Shown here: positions 33,890 through 45,477 of the stretch, piece by piece
Layout of the letters: every line of letters begins with the position of its first letter
Numbering within the stretch: the first letter of the stretch is position 1
Source of the DNA: Phytoseiulus persimilis
Lineage: Eukaryota > Arthropoda > Arachnida > Mesostigmata > Phytoseiidae
Reading direction: 5' to 3'
Assembly: GCA_037576195.1 (NCBI GenBank)
Contig: CM075102.1
Span: 12,330,245-12,394,244, forward strand
Length of the DNA stretch: 64,000 nt
The notes under the pieces: model-generated
What the model saw: only the letters and a program-made list of their open reading frames with translations
Databases searched by the model: none
Told to the model about the DNA's origin: nothing
Translations under genes and position numbers: made by a program

Positions 33890-36165
33890 GCTGTAAAACT
33901 AAATTTCTAGCGTAGAGGAACTGGACTCGAGTTTCTGACGTCACAGGAACCAACTGAAATGAGAGATGTCTATTATAAATGTTTGATCTCCATCAATCGA
34001 TTTTCGAGAGGATTGGGTTCGCTCGCAGGGTCGACGAAGATGGGATAGCCTCGTTTGAAGACACTCGTGGTGAGTTTGAATTATATCCTGAAAGATCTGG
34101 CACGGAGCGCTCACTCATTGAATTTCTCCACTGAATGGCGCTCGAAATGGAAGGTCTCCGCGAAGCTCTCGACCCAATAGAAATGAAAAAGAATGTGCAT
34201 AGAGGGAGTCGATCTGCGCAGGGTTTCCTCCAGAAGCCAGGGGCCAAACCCTCTCTGAGGATCGGAATAGCTCGATCCTGCACCACGGTTCTCCTCACGT
34301 GATCAGTAGTGGAAACGAGGAACGGTATATCGACCAAAAATCACGTCCAACACTGAGCCTGACTTCGGAGTCGGCCGGTCATGAAGCACAGGTTTATCAC
34401 CGAGTCGAGTGAATCTCGTCCGCGAGCGAATTCCCCAAATTCAAGACTTTTGACTTACGCTTTTGTGACGTATGAAGCGCACTGGCTGCAACGGCATTGA
34501 CGGTGGGTCGTTGCTCGTTCGCCGCTTCCTTCGCGGCTTTCCCTTTCAACGCGATCCTTCCTGAACGCTGTCTGGGATGCGTAAGATACTTCCGAAACAT
34601 CCCGCGAAGTAAACGTTACGCAATCGACAAACGGTGAGAGTTTCCGCTGGCTCGCAGTTATAGCCATCGGCCACGTCTGACTTCACCAAGCAATGGCTGG
34701 AATGCCTTCCCGAATCTCGTCGATCTCAGTACCAAACTTAAGCACAAGCTGCCATTCCCGGTATCTGCCAATTCACAGGTTCCCGAAAGATGTTTCCGAT
34801 GGGCACAAATCGCTGCAGATTAGGAGTCATCAATCGAGTAACAAAGGGATAGAATTCTCAGAGGCGTCGCTCTGGAAGCTCTCGATGAAGCCTTCGGGGC
34901 TAGGGGGATAACAGCGACGGCAAATCACATCCCACTGGGTTGTGTGTTTGTCCTGATTCAGCGATAATGCGTGTCGAATCTCATCGTTGAAAACGTGAAT
35001 GAAGGGACTATCTTCCAGATATTATGCCTTTCTCTGTCGAATGGTGGAAAGCAGCGACGGAGCGTCCATGCTCTGTGGCGTTCGGCCACGAGGACGGCGA
35101 AATCACCTGAGCATTTCTGAGTTCGATTCAGGCCATGGAACGATTCGGGCTCTGGGATACATGGATAGTGCTCAAAAGTTTGCATTGAAAGCTAGAAGCC
35201 GACTCTTGTTTCTCTAATCAGGTTTCGTCGGAAACATGATTTGAGAAGCGACTCTGAAGCTCGTATCGCGCCATCGACTGGAGTGAAGGAAGAATCGTAG
35301 GTCGACTCGATTGGACTGTTTTCTATGCCGGATTCCGACATCCATGGCCACCGTCCTGCGGTCACTCAGAAACCATGCAGTCACAACTCAGTTTCTCTCA
35401 AGTAGTATTTATTTTGCTACAACATGTCCCAGCTTCACATTGAAGGATTCACAGAGAGGTGTCATTAGAGCGTGACAATAACTTCTAGACGAACGTTTAC
35501 GAATACATTGCGTTCGAACACGCGACCTAATGAGAATCGCGAACTGAACTTAGGGCCAATCAGTCCAAATCCGGACTTGGTCGATGATTCTCGCTCGCGG
35601 CTTCGGAATGAGAATTTTGAACAAGAAGAGACTGCATGCCATGAACTTTATCTCTCTGACTGTTCTCTACGAGATAAAGCGCTGTATGACATGACGACGA
35701 TGAAGCACTCGATTATCAGCGAGTCGAAATGGAGCGCTCCTCCCAAATCCGAATCGATACGATACTCGGATTGATTGATGAGTTCACAACTGTTGACTTG
35801 ATGATATCAGCTCCGGTTTATTGAAGCACGGCTCTCGTGCTACGCGAAGGTGAGGATCGCGACATCTCCAAACTGTGATTCAGAAGAAACGTATGATGCA
35901 GCTGAAGGCCATTTTTTTTTTAAAGAAAGGAGCGGAGGTACGAATTCGATAGTCTTACAATTTAAAGCTGAAAGTTTTCCTGACAGAAACGTGGTCGGAA
36001 GAAAACTAGATACGAGAGCGGAGATATTCTCAATTCCCAAGAGAAGCACGTCCCAGCCTGGCCCGCTCTCTGGGTTCTGACGGCGAAATTTCGTTTCGCA
36101 AGATCGCCGATGTTCGTAAAAGGTGATGTTCGAGATGAGACGTTGTTCCAATCGACCGGTCAATC
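33890..36165. other. Stretch between the secreted gene and SKP1
   Basis: No gene is recognised. The part next to 33890 should hold the promoter of the minus-strand secreted gene. A perfect cAMP-response-element palindrome, TGACGTCA, lies at 33936-33943, and an AT-rich TATA-like element (minus TTTATAATA) near 33971-33979. A minus-strand AATAAA at 35817-35822 may end the SKP1 transcript. Short open frames here show no family features. Confidence 0.35.
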
Positions 36166-36654
36166 TTATTTATCTTCGCACCACTCGTTCTCTTTGCGGA
36201 CTTGTTCTTCTTCTGAGGGGTTGAAGTCGCACGGTATGTTGAACTGCTTCCGGATGTCTTCTGGCGCCTTGCCTTTGATCATGTTGGCAACCGTTTTGCA
36301 GGTGACGTCCAGCAATGCCTTGATATCGAGATAATTGGCAGCCAGAATCAACTCGAATAGGGTTCCTTGGTCGACTTTGAGGAAATCTGCGTCCCATGAT
36401 GGGATATCGTCGGTTCGTTTCTCCTTCGTTTCGTCCTCTTCTTGCGGTGGCGGATCGTCTTTGTGGTAGGTGGCCCACTGAATGACTTTTCTCAGAATCG
36501 TCGAAGTCACGTTTGGCAGTGGGACCACTTCCTCATCGTCCTCGTCCATGCCGAGATCTTCGAGCATTGTTTTGATCGTTACCGAGGCCTTGGCAATCTC
36601 GACATCGACCTCAAAAACTTCGCCATCGCTGCTTTGAAGCTTGATGTTCGGCAT
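36166..36654 (-). CDS. SKP1: SKP1, adaptor of SCF ubiquitin ligases
   Basis: This is a complete 162-aa protein in one exon, the normal size for SKP1. It starts [17 protein letters not shown] and ends ENEWCEDK, the near-invariant family end (consensus NEWCEEK). The N-terminal BTB/POZ-like fold that binds cullin-1 covers about residues 1-125; landmarks are [18 protein letters not shown] and [30 protein letters not shown] split over the middle. The C-terminal helices ([17 protein letters not shown]) bind the F-box of substrate receptors. SKP1 links F-box proteins to the CUL1-RBX1 core, in nucleus and cytoplasm. There are no introns, unlike every other recognised gene here except the nested giant gene, so it might be a retroposed copy that kept function. 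All key segments are intact. Confidence 0.97.
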   Translation of the reverse strand: MPNIKLQSSDGEVFEVDVEIAKASVTIKTMLEDLGMDEDDEEVVPLPNVTSTILRKVIQWATYHKDDPPPQEEDETKEKRTDDIPSWDADFLKVDQGTLFELILAANYLDIKALLDVTCKTVANMIKGKAPEDIRKQFNIPCDFNPSEEEQVRKENEWCEDK

Positions 36655-38813
36655 TTCGAGGGTTATCCGTTTCAGATCACGAGTCGGGAGAAGATCGGCT
36701 CACGGAACGCTCAACACTCACAGCACCGTCCGTCCGAAACTTCAACACACTCCTTTACGCAGCAGGACGAAGACAATGAGTGTTCAACGCTCCAATTGTC
36801 TCCGGCTTTTGCTTCAATCCACTCTTTCGTCGAGTAACTTATATACAACACCCTACTCCGACACGCGGCGGATACTAGCGGGTGTCTGGGTGTGCCGCAA
36901 ATTCGAATTGAGTCCCACGCACGAGTCCCAAACGAGTCGAATGGGAAGGGAGAGTCCTCGTGTCGGGAATTTCATATTCACTTCCTGGGTTCCATCCGGA
37001 CCCCAGAAGCTCTATTTAGGACCAGCGAGCGCTTCTTAGGAAGCAATGTTGCATTCTCTCAAATCTGGCGGATCTTCCAGTGGTTGCCTCCAGACGCGTG
37101 TGCTTCTGAACAGGTTTCACTGCGGCAGATAGGGGCCATGAGGCATCACAGGGAATAATTATGATTCCAGATTATATTCATAATCAAGTTATCAAGCCAT
37201 AATCATCATCTGAAGTCTGTAGCCACTGCATATCAGGATGAGTCGTACGTTTTCGGGGTTTCAGGGAACGCTGAAGCCAATGCCAGCGTGGTCGGTATTC
37301 AATTTCTCCATCTTTATTCGCGATTCATTCAGAAAGCCAAATATAATTCCGAATCAATGACCGTCCGCCAGGCTGTCGATGCCGATGACCATTTCCGCCG
37401 AGCCACCCATTGAAAATTCCCAAAATTAATCTCCAACCATTCATTGAGCGAACGGGAGCACCGGAGACCCTTTTCAGGCCTAGCGAACCCTCCCACAATC
37501 CAAGCGGTTCCTTTAGTGAGTCGGACAATACCAGGGTTGAGGGGTCGCTGAAAACGATGCCAATGCCATAGAGAAAGAATGGCGAAATTTATTCGAAAAA
37601 AACAGATCTTGTTTGTGATCAGTGACTGGCGGTGATGTGATCGATGCCTACGACTTCTTCCCCCAAGCTATTTGTCAGATATGCCATCGAGCGGGCGCGA
37701 GCGATCGAGCAAGCCGGAGGAGCCAACTGGTTTCAGATGGTGAAAACCAGGCCATGCTGAACGAAAGCCGGAGAGTCAAGACCCCGGACGGAGTTCGGTT
37801 GGACACCAAGATAGTATGTATGGGACGATCCTCAAAGCTTCCATGAACGTTCTGGTTATCCGCCTGAATGACGCGACAGATGTGGAATCAGGGGGGTCAC
37901 CAGCCATTTTTCCCATGAGACTGAACGTCGTTGTTGTTGTTGTCGTCATAACCGCCGCGATATTCTATGTGTTGTGTCGCTGGCGTCGGGGATATTAGCC
38001 AATTACCAGATGGGCGTCAGCTGAGTTCCATGAGGGGGATGAGAACCTCAAACCCGGAAAACCGTTAACCGGATCACGGGTGAGGGCCAGAGTGCCCTCG
38101 TTAGGTAAGCGGGTCCCGGAGCCCGCAGCGCAGCGAGATTGGGAGCAACTACTGAAATTTTCTGAAACTATCGGGAAAAATCAGAGCGAAACTCTATGAG
38201 GCTCATAGATCTTGGGAAGTATTAGGCTTCAGCCGTCAGAGACTCATGCTGGCGCCGCCACTATGTGGGATCATCTCAATCAATTTTCATTACCTAATGG
38301 ATCTTGGGTGTTGTGAAGCCTGTTAGAACAGTCGTTCTCGAATTGATCGAGATCGACCTCTTGAGGTCGACGGCCGATCATTGATATTGAGAGATCATTC
38401 TTGGGTCCATCTGACGGGGTTCTCTCCGGTAACTAAAAAGGTGAATCTTCGGGGTCTTCACAACCTCGATTATCGCCTCAAGAAATCGATGGCAGCCGAT
38501 AATGTGGGCGAAATGGACTATTTTGAGATTCCGAGAGCAATGAACTTCAACGGGGTTTCTCAGGGGGCCGTCTCCTATGGGGTTGATGAGGCCGGAGTTT
38601 GAGGACCACTGTGTTAGAACCACTGCGATGGCAGCGAGAAAGCTCAACTCTAGTCCTGAAGATTCGTCACAGGAATTCACATGTCACACGTTCGAGGAAT
38701 CTCGCTCGCAAACATTCCGTAAATCCACAGAGTCGCTCGTCAACGGGAATGTCTCGCAGATTCATTTAGCCCATTCTGCGTCCAAGAGAGCTGTGATTTA
38801 GTTGCAGAGAAAA
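36655..38813. other. Stretch between SKP1 and ataxin-10
   Basis: No gene is recognised. The part next to 36655 should contain the SKP1 promoter. The open frames at 37622-37846 and 38381-38602 (plus) and 38378-38680 (minus) show no family features and no consistent splice partners. A short GTT/GTC repeat near 37930-37945 yields a run of valines in one frame, which I take as chance. Confidence 0.4.
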
Positions 38814-41043
38814 TCAAGTTGAGTTCGTTCTCTTCGTCAATGAAGCGACGATCCTCTGGTTCTCTTCATTTCCATCCATCAGGTTTCTCAGAGCTAAAAC
38901 GACCCACTGTGTGATGAAGGGATTTCTCGCATCCAGGGAGCTCATATCGCAGAGGAGTTCGATTCCATTGAAATCTCTGCGAATCATCGTGACAATTAGG
39001 TGAGAACAGTAACTCTCCGGGTGGGCACACCCTGGATCAGACAATGATGTCTCACCTCACTGTATCTTGATTGAGTTTGTTCTTGAAGCACATGTTTGCG
39101 AGCAACCGAACCAGGTCTTTCTTGAGTCCGAACGACGGGCTCTCAAATATTTCAGCCTGGAATGAAACACAATCAAGGCTGATTTCCAACGGCGCCGCTA
39201 CCTTTTCAGTGACGTAGACGATCAAGAACTCACCATAGATCCAGTTTTCCATGAGACTCAGAATTGGGAATAGATGGTGTAGACTCACCTTTTTCCCAGC
39301 CAGAGAATCGAAGTCAGTCTTTTGTTCAAACCCCTCCGCATCCCTTTTTCCAAGAGCGTGCACAGTGCGGAGACACTCAAGACTCATTATCAAGAGCTCA
39401 AGATCCTTCGTGATAGTTCCTCGAGATTCGTCCAGAGAGGAGAGCGCCAGGAGGGTGATCAGCTGCAACAGCCGAGCAGGGTGAAATGTTATTCCGCTCG
39501 TCCATAACAGCCTCGTTCGTCAGAGAATGACAGGGCGACTCATACATGATCGTCATGGTTATGGTTTCGATTTCTCGCTCACTTTGACGAAGAGCAGATC
39601 ACTCGGCCCTCCCTGGCCTCGGTCGCTCTGCTTCCTTAGGTTATCGATGTGACCTTTGACTCTGGTGATGCAGAACTGCAAAGTTTCTTCGGGCAGAGTC
39701 ATTCCTGGAGCTCCGCTGTGGGCTTCCGTCAGCTGTGGACGGAATCATTTCATTGAGAGCTTAGCTCATACCGGGGATCCAAATTTCCGAAGCTCTGAGT
39801 ACAAACAAACGAGACCACTTCCCAGACCATGGTCATTTCTCAGTGAGCGGAATGGGTGAGAGAGTGCCTACCTGTTCCGACGCCAAGTCCAGGAGGAAGC
39901 TTTGCGACTGGAAACCAAAGTCGTCGAAGTGTTGTGGGAATAGACGTGGACTCGTCACAACTTTTTTTAGAAGCTCGAACGCATCCGAATTTGAACTGCA
40001 GAGTGTTTCTCGTATCATGGCTTCGGTGAGCTCAACGAAATCCGGAAGCTCGAGAAATGTTATCCAGACCGAGTCATCTTGAAGCATGCGCCACAAGGCA
40101 CTGTAGGCGACAGCGATGACTTTTTCGTGCTGCAACCAGAATCAAAGTCGGTACCGACACATGTTCGATACGACTGAGGCGAAAGGAGGTATGAACGTGA
40201 GAACACAGGAAGCGAGAAAAGTACTTGAGGGTTTGGGGCACTCACCGTACAGTCGAGGACGTGCTTGAGCGGTTGTGTCGCGGAAAGAATCAGCCGGTTG
40301 AAGAAAAGATGAGATGCCGTTGCGTCGCTCGCAACAAAGTTTGCAACATATTGGAGGTAACGGTTGTACAGTGTCACTGTTTGGTGATCCGAATCCTCCG
40401 TCAGCGGGTGCTCGAAAACCTTCAACAACGCCTCCGTGCTCAGTCACAGATTAAAAACGGTGTTCTGCCAAACATGACCATGGTGGCCTCACCGATGAGG
40501 GTATTCTACAATGATGAAGCACAATCTCAAACTTTGGCATGTCCCGACTGCCCTGGTTTCGAATGAACACTCAAACCCTTGAGCGAGGATTTTCGTGCAG
40601 TGACCGACAGGAATCGCTGCAAAGCTCAACAGCCACGCCGGAAAAAAACTCACAAGGTTTGCGAGAGTCTCATCGAAACTCGAACCGCGCAAGTTGGCTC
40701 TCAGTTCATGGTTGAACGGCACAAAGTTCCTTAGAAGCGCGAGTAGCTCACACAAAACATTTTTTTCGTGTTTCGTGTTCAGATATCGTTCCACCGCCAC
40801 GAGGTCTCTTTGTTCGAAGGCGACGGTTGAGGCGTGATGTGGTGCGATCTGGAATAGAGTATGTTTATTGTGGAATCTCCGAACATTCGGAATGATGTGA
40901 TTGAGGCGCTCATGGTCGTTGCGCCCATCGAAGTAGTTCACCTGTTTATACAGTGAGATGATCTCTTGCTGAAGCTGGAGGCTACGTTCTGCATCGGGAA
41001 GCCGGTTGTTCTCTAACGTCTCCCGGAGCTGTTTCAAAAGCAT
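38814..41043 (-). CDS. ATXN10: Ataxin-10 (eight exons)
   Basis: The model gives 442 aa (human 475). Minus-strand exons are 41043-40942, 40848-40654, 40431-40246, 40129-39872, 39732-39583, 39462-39289, 39156-39056 and 38976-38814; phases are all 0 except the last junction, phase 2. The start ATG at 41043 has an in-frame stop just upstream. The protein is all-helical armadillo type. Landmarks matching ataxin-10 are CELLALLRNFVPFN, LQYVANFVASD, VIAVAYSAL and, in the C-terminal Atx10 homology domain, FGLKKDLVRLLANMCFKNK, NQDTVRDFNGIELL and NPFITQWVVLALRNL. Family members are cytoplasmic, needed for neuronal survival and reported in cytokinesis and cilia. The gene is divergent from EXOSC2, with 777 bases between the start codons. 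Confidence 0.93.
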
Positions 41044-41820
41044 TGCAACTATTCACTAGCATGTGAGATCGAGGGGAACCGAGTTTCAGTCTAGCCAGAC
41101 ACTTTCAAGCACGGTGTTCACGAGAGATGAAACATGTGTCTGGAGCCGATTCCGTCATAGAAGCTTCATTCGGTTCGCTCAATCGGATCTGCTTTGAAAT
41201 CATGATCACAGGAGTCTCTCAGTTTCATCATTGTTTTAAGAACAAGAATATATGAAAGCCACCGCGGTTATAACAGTGGAAACACTGAACTTCGACGATC
41301 CCCCTCGGGAAGCACGTGCGGTTTGTTATTGTTGATGGGTCGTCGGCGCTCGACAGACCAAGAGGTGCCGGACCTCCGGACTATAAGACTTGAGGGGTTC
41401 CTTTGTTGGAGACGGACTGACAAACCTGTGAACAGGACATCGACGACCGGAATCGGGTTATTGCGTACGTTTCCATCAATGATCTCCCTTCCGCTCGGAC
41501 TTACGGCGGGAAGCTCGGGTCGCCTGCTCGATTGGATCCGGAACGACCTGACAGTGAAGTTAATCTAAATGGTTGTGATGCAAGCCTCGAAGCTTTGAGA
41601 TTCCTCCCCGTCCTGGCTGGAACAGAGCTCTGTGTTTCCTTCTAAACAGCCATGAGCGACCCATGAGGAGGAGTTTACTTTCCCTGCCGCGAGTGCGCTC
41701 TCGATGAAACAAGCTCTCTCGCTGGCGATGATCACGTAAAGAGCTGCTCGACTCGACGCACGACTGGGAGTGTCCTTGTAAGCTGCTGATGATGAATATC
41801 CCCCACTAACTTTTCAGATC
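41044..41820. promoter_or_regulatory. Divergent promoter interval ATXN10/EXOSC2
   Basis: Both flanking genes start from this 777-base interval in opposite directions, so it should contain a shared or paired promoter. An acceptor (ttttcag) ends three bases before the EXOSC2 ATG, implying a 5' non-coding exon of EXOSC2 within the interval. I saw no clear TATA element. The small plus frame at 41323-41568 shows no family features. Confidence 0.5.
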
Positions 41821-43258
41821 ATGTCCGCGGATATTGATGTCAGGTTGTTCAGCAACAGAAAACACTCAAACAGTCTCATTGATGAGGATGAATGCAGCGA
41901 AAACAAAGCCAAAATTGTTGTCTCCCCTGGCACCACCATCACCACCGATGGGGGCTTCATGAGGTGAGGGGGCTTGTTTTATTCCGGGCTGTTTCCGATT
42001 TGTGGGAAAACTGAACACAGATGCTTCGCTCCAACCAAATCAGATCTCTCCTGACGTATACAGAAGTCAATGTCCTGCCCCCGTCGTCGAGCGTCTCTCT
42101 TAGACTGTACAACTCGCCTAGCTGAAGATCGTGATTTCCAGGGGTCATGGAACCTACCTGGAGGACGAGAACGGTCTTCTGTCGGCCGTAGCTGGTGTGG
42201 TCGAGAAAGTGAACAAACTCATAACAGTTCGTCCCCTTAAGACGAGGTGAGTTTCCTCCCGTATCTGAGTGACGTGAGCTTCGATCCAGTTGACGGTCTT
42301 CCATATGATTCAACGGAGCGAGGAGATAAGACTGAGATACGAATGTTTCCAGATATAACCCTGAAGTTGGTGATGTTGTTGTTGGTCGTATAGTTCAAGT
42401 CTGTCAAAAACTATGGAAAGTTGATGTGGGTGGGCGACTCTTCGCGTCACTGCATCTCCATTCGGTGAATCTTCCCGGTGGTGAATTGAGGAGAAAATCG
42501 ATTGAAGACGAATTGCTGATGAGCCAATATCTTATAGATGGGGATCTCGTATCAGCAGAGGTACAGTCTGATTCTCGCAATTTTATTCTTCTAATGCTAG
42601 CTTCAGATCGCGGAAAACAGTTAGAATTTTCAGTCCGCTTCCTCAATGATCGGAGGAATCTCTCCTCAGGTCCAGAACGTAGGCGTCGATGGCGCTGTGT
42701 CCCTCCATACGAGAAACCTGAAATACGGTAAACTGGGCCAAGGTAGCCTTGTACAGGTATCCCCATCACTGGTGAAACGATGCAAGACACACTTTCATAA
42801 CTTGCCGAACGGGGTGCATTTAGTAATTGGTGAGTGGATTCTGGTCGAATCGACAGCTCAATTCATCTCCATATTGACACGATATTCCATTTTCTTGTTC
42901 CAGGTCTCAACGGATTCCTCTGGATAACACATGAAGGAGAGGCGGAATCCTCGCAGTTCGCGCAAAATCTGGAGAGGGTAGATTATCACACCCGAGAAAG
43001 CATCTGCCGGACCCGGAACGTCATAATCAGTTTATCCAGGTGAGGTTCATTCGGTCACGTTTAAGCTCGCCTTCATTCGCTCCCACCATCTTCATTAACC
43101 GTGAGCTCTTCTGCAGGTACAACTTGATGTTGTACGATACAGCAATCGTGTACGCGTACGAAATTTCAAAGGAGTACCCGATCGCTCAGCTACTGCGGCC
43201 CGAAATTCAATTGGAAGTCGCTCATCTCACTCGACAGAAACTGCAGCTTGAAGGTTAA
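41821..43258 (+). CDS. EXOSC2: Exosome subunit Rrp4 / EXOSC2 (six exons)
   Basis: This is a 297-aa homologue (human 293). Exons are 41821-41963, 42142-42246, 42353-42560, 42670-42829, 42904-43039 and 43117-43258; all phases agree. Rrp4 is one of the three S1/KH cap proteins of the RNA exosome, which guide RNA into the channel leading to the nuclease in nucleus and cytoplasm. The N-terminal domain contains VSPGTTITTDGGFMRGHGTY. The S1 domain contains VGDVVVGRIVQV, followed by NLPGGELRRKS and DGAVSLHTRNLKYGKLGQG. The KH-type region includes VQVSPSLVKRCKTHFHNLPNGV and the LWITHEG segment. All hallmark segments are conserved. AATAAA lies 59 bases after the stop (43317-43322), so the 3' UTR is short. 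Confidence 0.96.
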
Positions 43259-43316
43259 GATAGAACTCCCCCCTGTTCCTCAATGCGAAGCTATGGAACA
43301 CTCACCATCTTCCAGG

Positions 43317-43322
43317 AATAAA
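43317..43322 (+). terminator. Poly(A) signal of EXOSC2
   Basis: AATAAA starting 59 bases after the EXOSC2 stop codon on the same strand. Confidence 0.65.
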
Positions 43323-44340
43323 GTGAGCTCGCAGTGCTCTTGTCTGTTCCTGCTCGCATTCTCTCTGAGTCGAGGGAAGACGCGAAGAGAGTTCTCTCGT
43401 TGCGCGATGTTAGGGAGCGATTCCAGAGGTCCGTTCCTGCCGGAATCGATAATTGTGAAAACCTTGGTCGAAAAAGACACGGGCCATGTCCAGGGTTTGC
43501 GAAAGCCCGCACTTCCAGGACCGCAAGCTCGCGGTCTATATATTTTCACGGGAAACCCGTATGAAAGCCCCCAAAGAGCGTGGGCTGGCGGGCTCTATTC
43601 CGGGCTCGATGGAGCTCGCCCCGGATCCTTGACTATCACTGATAGTTAGCGGACTTTGATGATAGTTATCCGAATAGTTATAGTAATGATGGATGAACGC
43701 GATGTCTCACTTGATTCACTGGGAAATCTCGAGTTCGTGAATGACCTTCGCGAGCAGAAGCCGAAACAGCGATCGACGGACATAAATTCCCCAACCAGCT
43801 GCGGGCACCCGCGAGCTTGCGATGCTGAAGATGCGGGCTTTTGCGAATTCCGGTCACGTTCAGCCAGGATTTTTCTGTGATTCTCAGTGACTCTCGACAG
43901 AACTTTCGACTTGGTCTGTCACTGTTTTTGCCCAGTAGAGGAAGAGTTCTGTGACACATTGTTCCAGGTTCAACTTGATGGAGATGGAGCGCGAACAAGC
44001 GCCCGGAGTATTGTACAAATATCCCTCCGCTTGATCAATGTATAGGCTATGCTCAATGTCAGGTGTCACGAGATCAGACCTATCGTACTGGCGAAGAACT
44101 GGCTTTCCATCGGCGGTTAAAATGAGAAGCCAACGGATAGATTGGAACAGGGAGACCAGGTTCGAAAGTTTCTAGAACGTTCAACCACTTATCAAGAAAT
44201 ATGCGCCGTGGTCTGAGCGAGAGCTTGTTCAATCTCAAACGAGGGAATCGGGGTCAAGATCCTGGTCAGTGCCGCGAATTCGCAGCGAATGGGGCGAATG
44301 GGGGAGGGGGCGAATGCGGTTCCACCCGCGACATCCGCAT

Positions 44341-44508
44341 TCAGATCGCTTCTGGAGCGGCACACGGCGATGTATAAAAGAAAATCGTCTTGAGACTCTC
44401 CTCCTTCAATGAATTTCGGTCGATAAGTTGCTGGAATCCTCCCTGCGCATTCATTCTCGCCTGCTGGAGGTAGAAACTCACGTCCTGGCCGAGAGTTTCC
44501 CACGTATT
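44341..44508 (-). CDS. Possible terminal exon of a small unidentified gene
   Basis: On the minus strand an acceptor (gagctcag) at 44510-44509 opens a frame of exactly 56 codons to a stop at 44343-44341. It contains WETLGQDVSFYLQQARMN and ends SPCAAPEAI. The composition is strikingly protein-like, but an overlapping second frame (44192-44518) is also open and I could not fix the upstream exon. I recognise no family. Confidence 0.25.
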   Translation of the reverse strand, partial: NTWETLGQDVSFYLQQARMNAQGGFQQLIDRNSLKEESLKTIFFYTSPCAAPEAI

Positions 44509-44815
44509 CTGAGCTCAAGGGACTCCTTGGCTTACTGCCGCGGACCTTTGGGCTGTCCAGTCTGCATGAGGTCGAGGGCTAACTCCTTTGCCTATCATAG
44601 TGAGTTCTTCCGAAGCATTCAAAGCAGCCAACTGATTCGGCTAGATTCTGTGAGAACTGAACGCTAGCGAGTGTGTCTCTTTTTGAGGAAGGGTAGCGGT
44701 CTAGTGAGCTACCTTCTTGAACGCCAGACTGGTTGACGCATAACACGAGTTCGAAAATAACTCGAGCTTAAGGTGAGATTCCATCCGAGGGTTTCCGAAA
44801 GATTATTAAATCGTG

Positions 44816-44821
44816 TTTATT
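44816..44821 (-). terminator. Candidate poly(A) signal of CLASP
   Basis: AATAAA on the minus strand, 657 bases after the CLASP stop codon. It is the first such hexamer I noticed downstream. Confidence 0.45.
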
Positions 44822-45477
44822 CGCTTAAAAACGTTAACTACTATACAAAGCTCTCGCACAAATGTTTCGACGGTTCCTATTACTAATCCTGACATCTCTC
44901 CGTCGCGCGGCTTAGTCCCAATTCCGTTGGGAACAATCCGCCACGCCAGTAACGATTCCACGAAGATGTGAAAAAGTGGATACGCGAATGACTTCTTCGC
45001 CAATTCCTTTCCAAAATGCTGAATCCTTCGTGGCATAGTGATCGAGCAGTTTCAGCGCGGAAACTCAGATCCCATGTTGTCAGTCGTTTCAAAACATCAG
45101 TATGGTCACTTCAGTTGACAAACAGGCAAAAGCAAAAAGCTGGCTACCACTAAGTCTTGTACGAAAATAGTTAAATGCGACATTATCCGTCCTGCAATGT
45201 GATTCTGGCTCGTTACATCGTTGCAAGCTTGGTAAAGCTGTGAACCTGACAGAAAACAGGTTCTGAGACTCGGAAAACTCAGCGAGCCAGCTTCCTTGAC
45301 ACTGCCGCACGGGTTGCGAAAAATTCATCCTGGCTACTCGAGCTTCCTGCTTGGCTCATCTTGCGCGTCAAAAGTGTTACGCCGAGCTCCCTGCTACCCA
45401 AAATCTAACTCCGGGTTGCTTAAACGGGAGGTGTCGAGCTGATGGGTCGACGATGCAGTCGGTCTGTCTCCAAACGA

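Larger units (their letters stand above)
43323..45477. other. Tail-to-tail interval EXOSC2/CLASP
   Basis: About 2.1 kb. A minus-strand AATAAA at 44816-44821 is 657 bases beyond the CLASP stop and probably ends a long CLASP 3' UTR. Between 43323 and 44800 no gene is recognised. One possible minus-strand terminal exon (44341-44508) has its own entry. Short inverted and direct repeats of GATAGTTA near 43632-43684 look like simple sequence. Confidence 0.4.

Noticed and set aside
37926-37950. Run of valine codons followed by a hydrophobic stretch, considered as a membrane segment
   Set aside because: It comes from a simple GTT/GTC repeat and has no surrounding gene structure.
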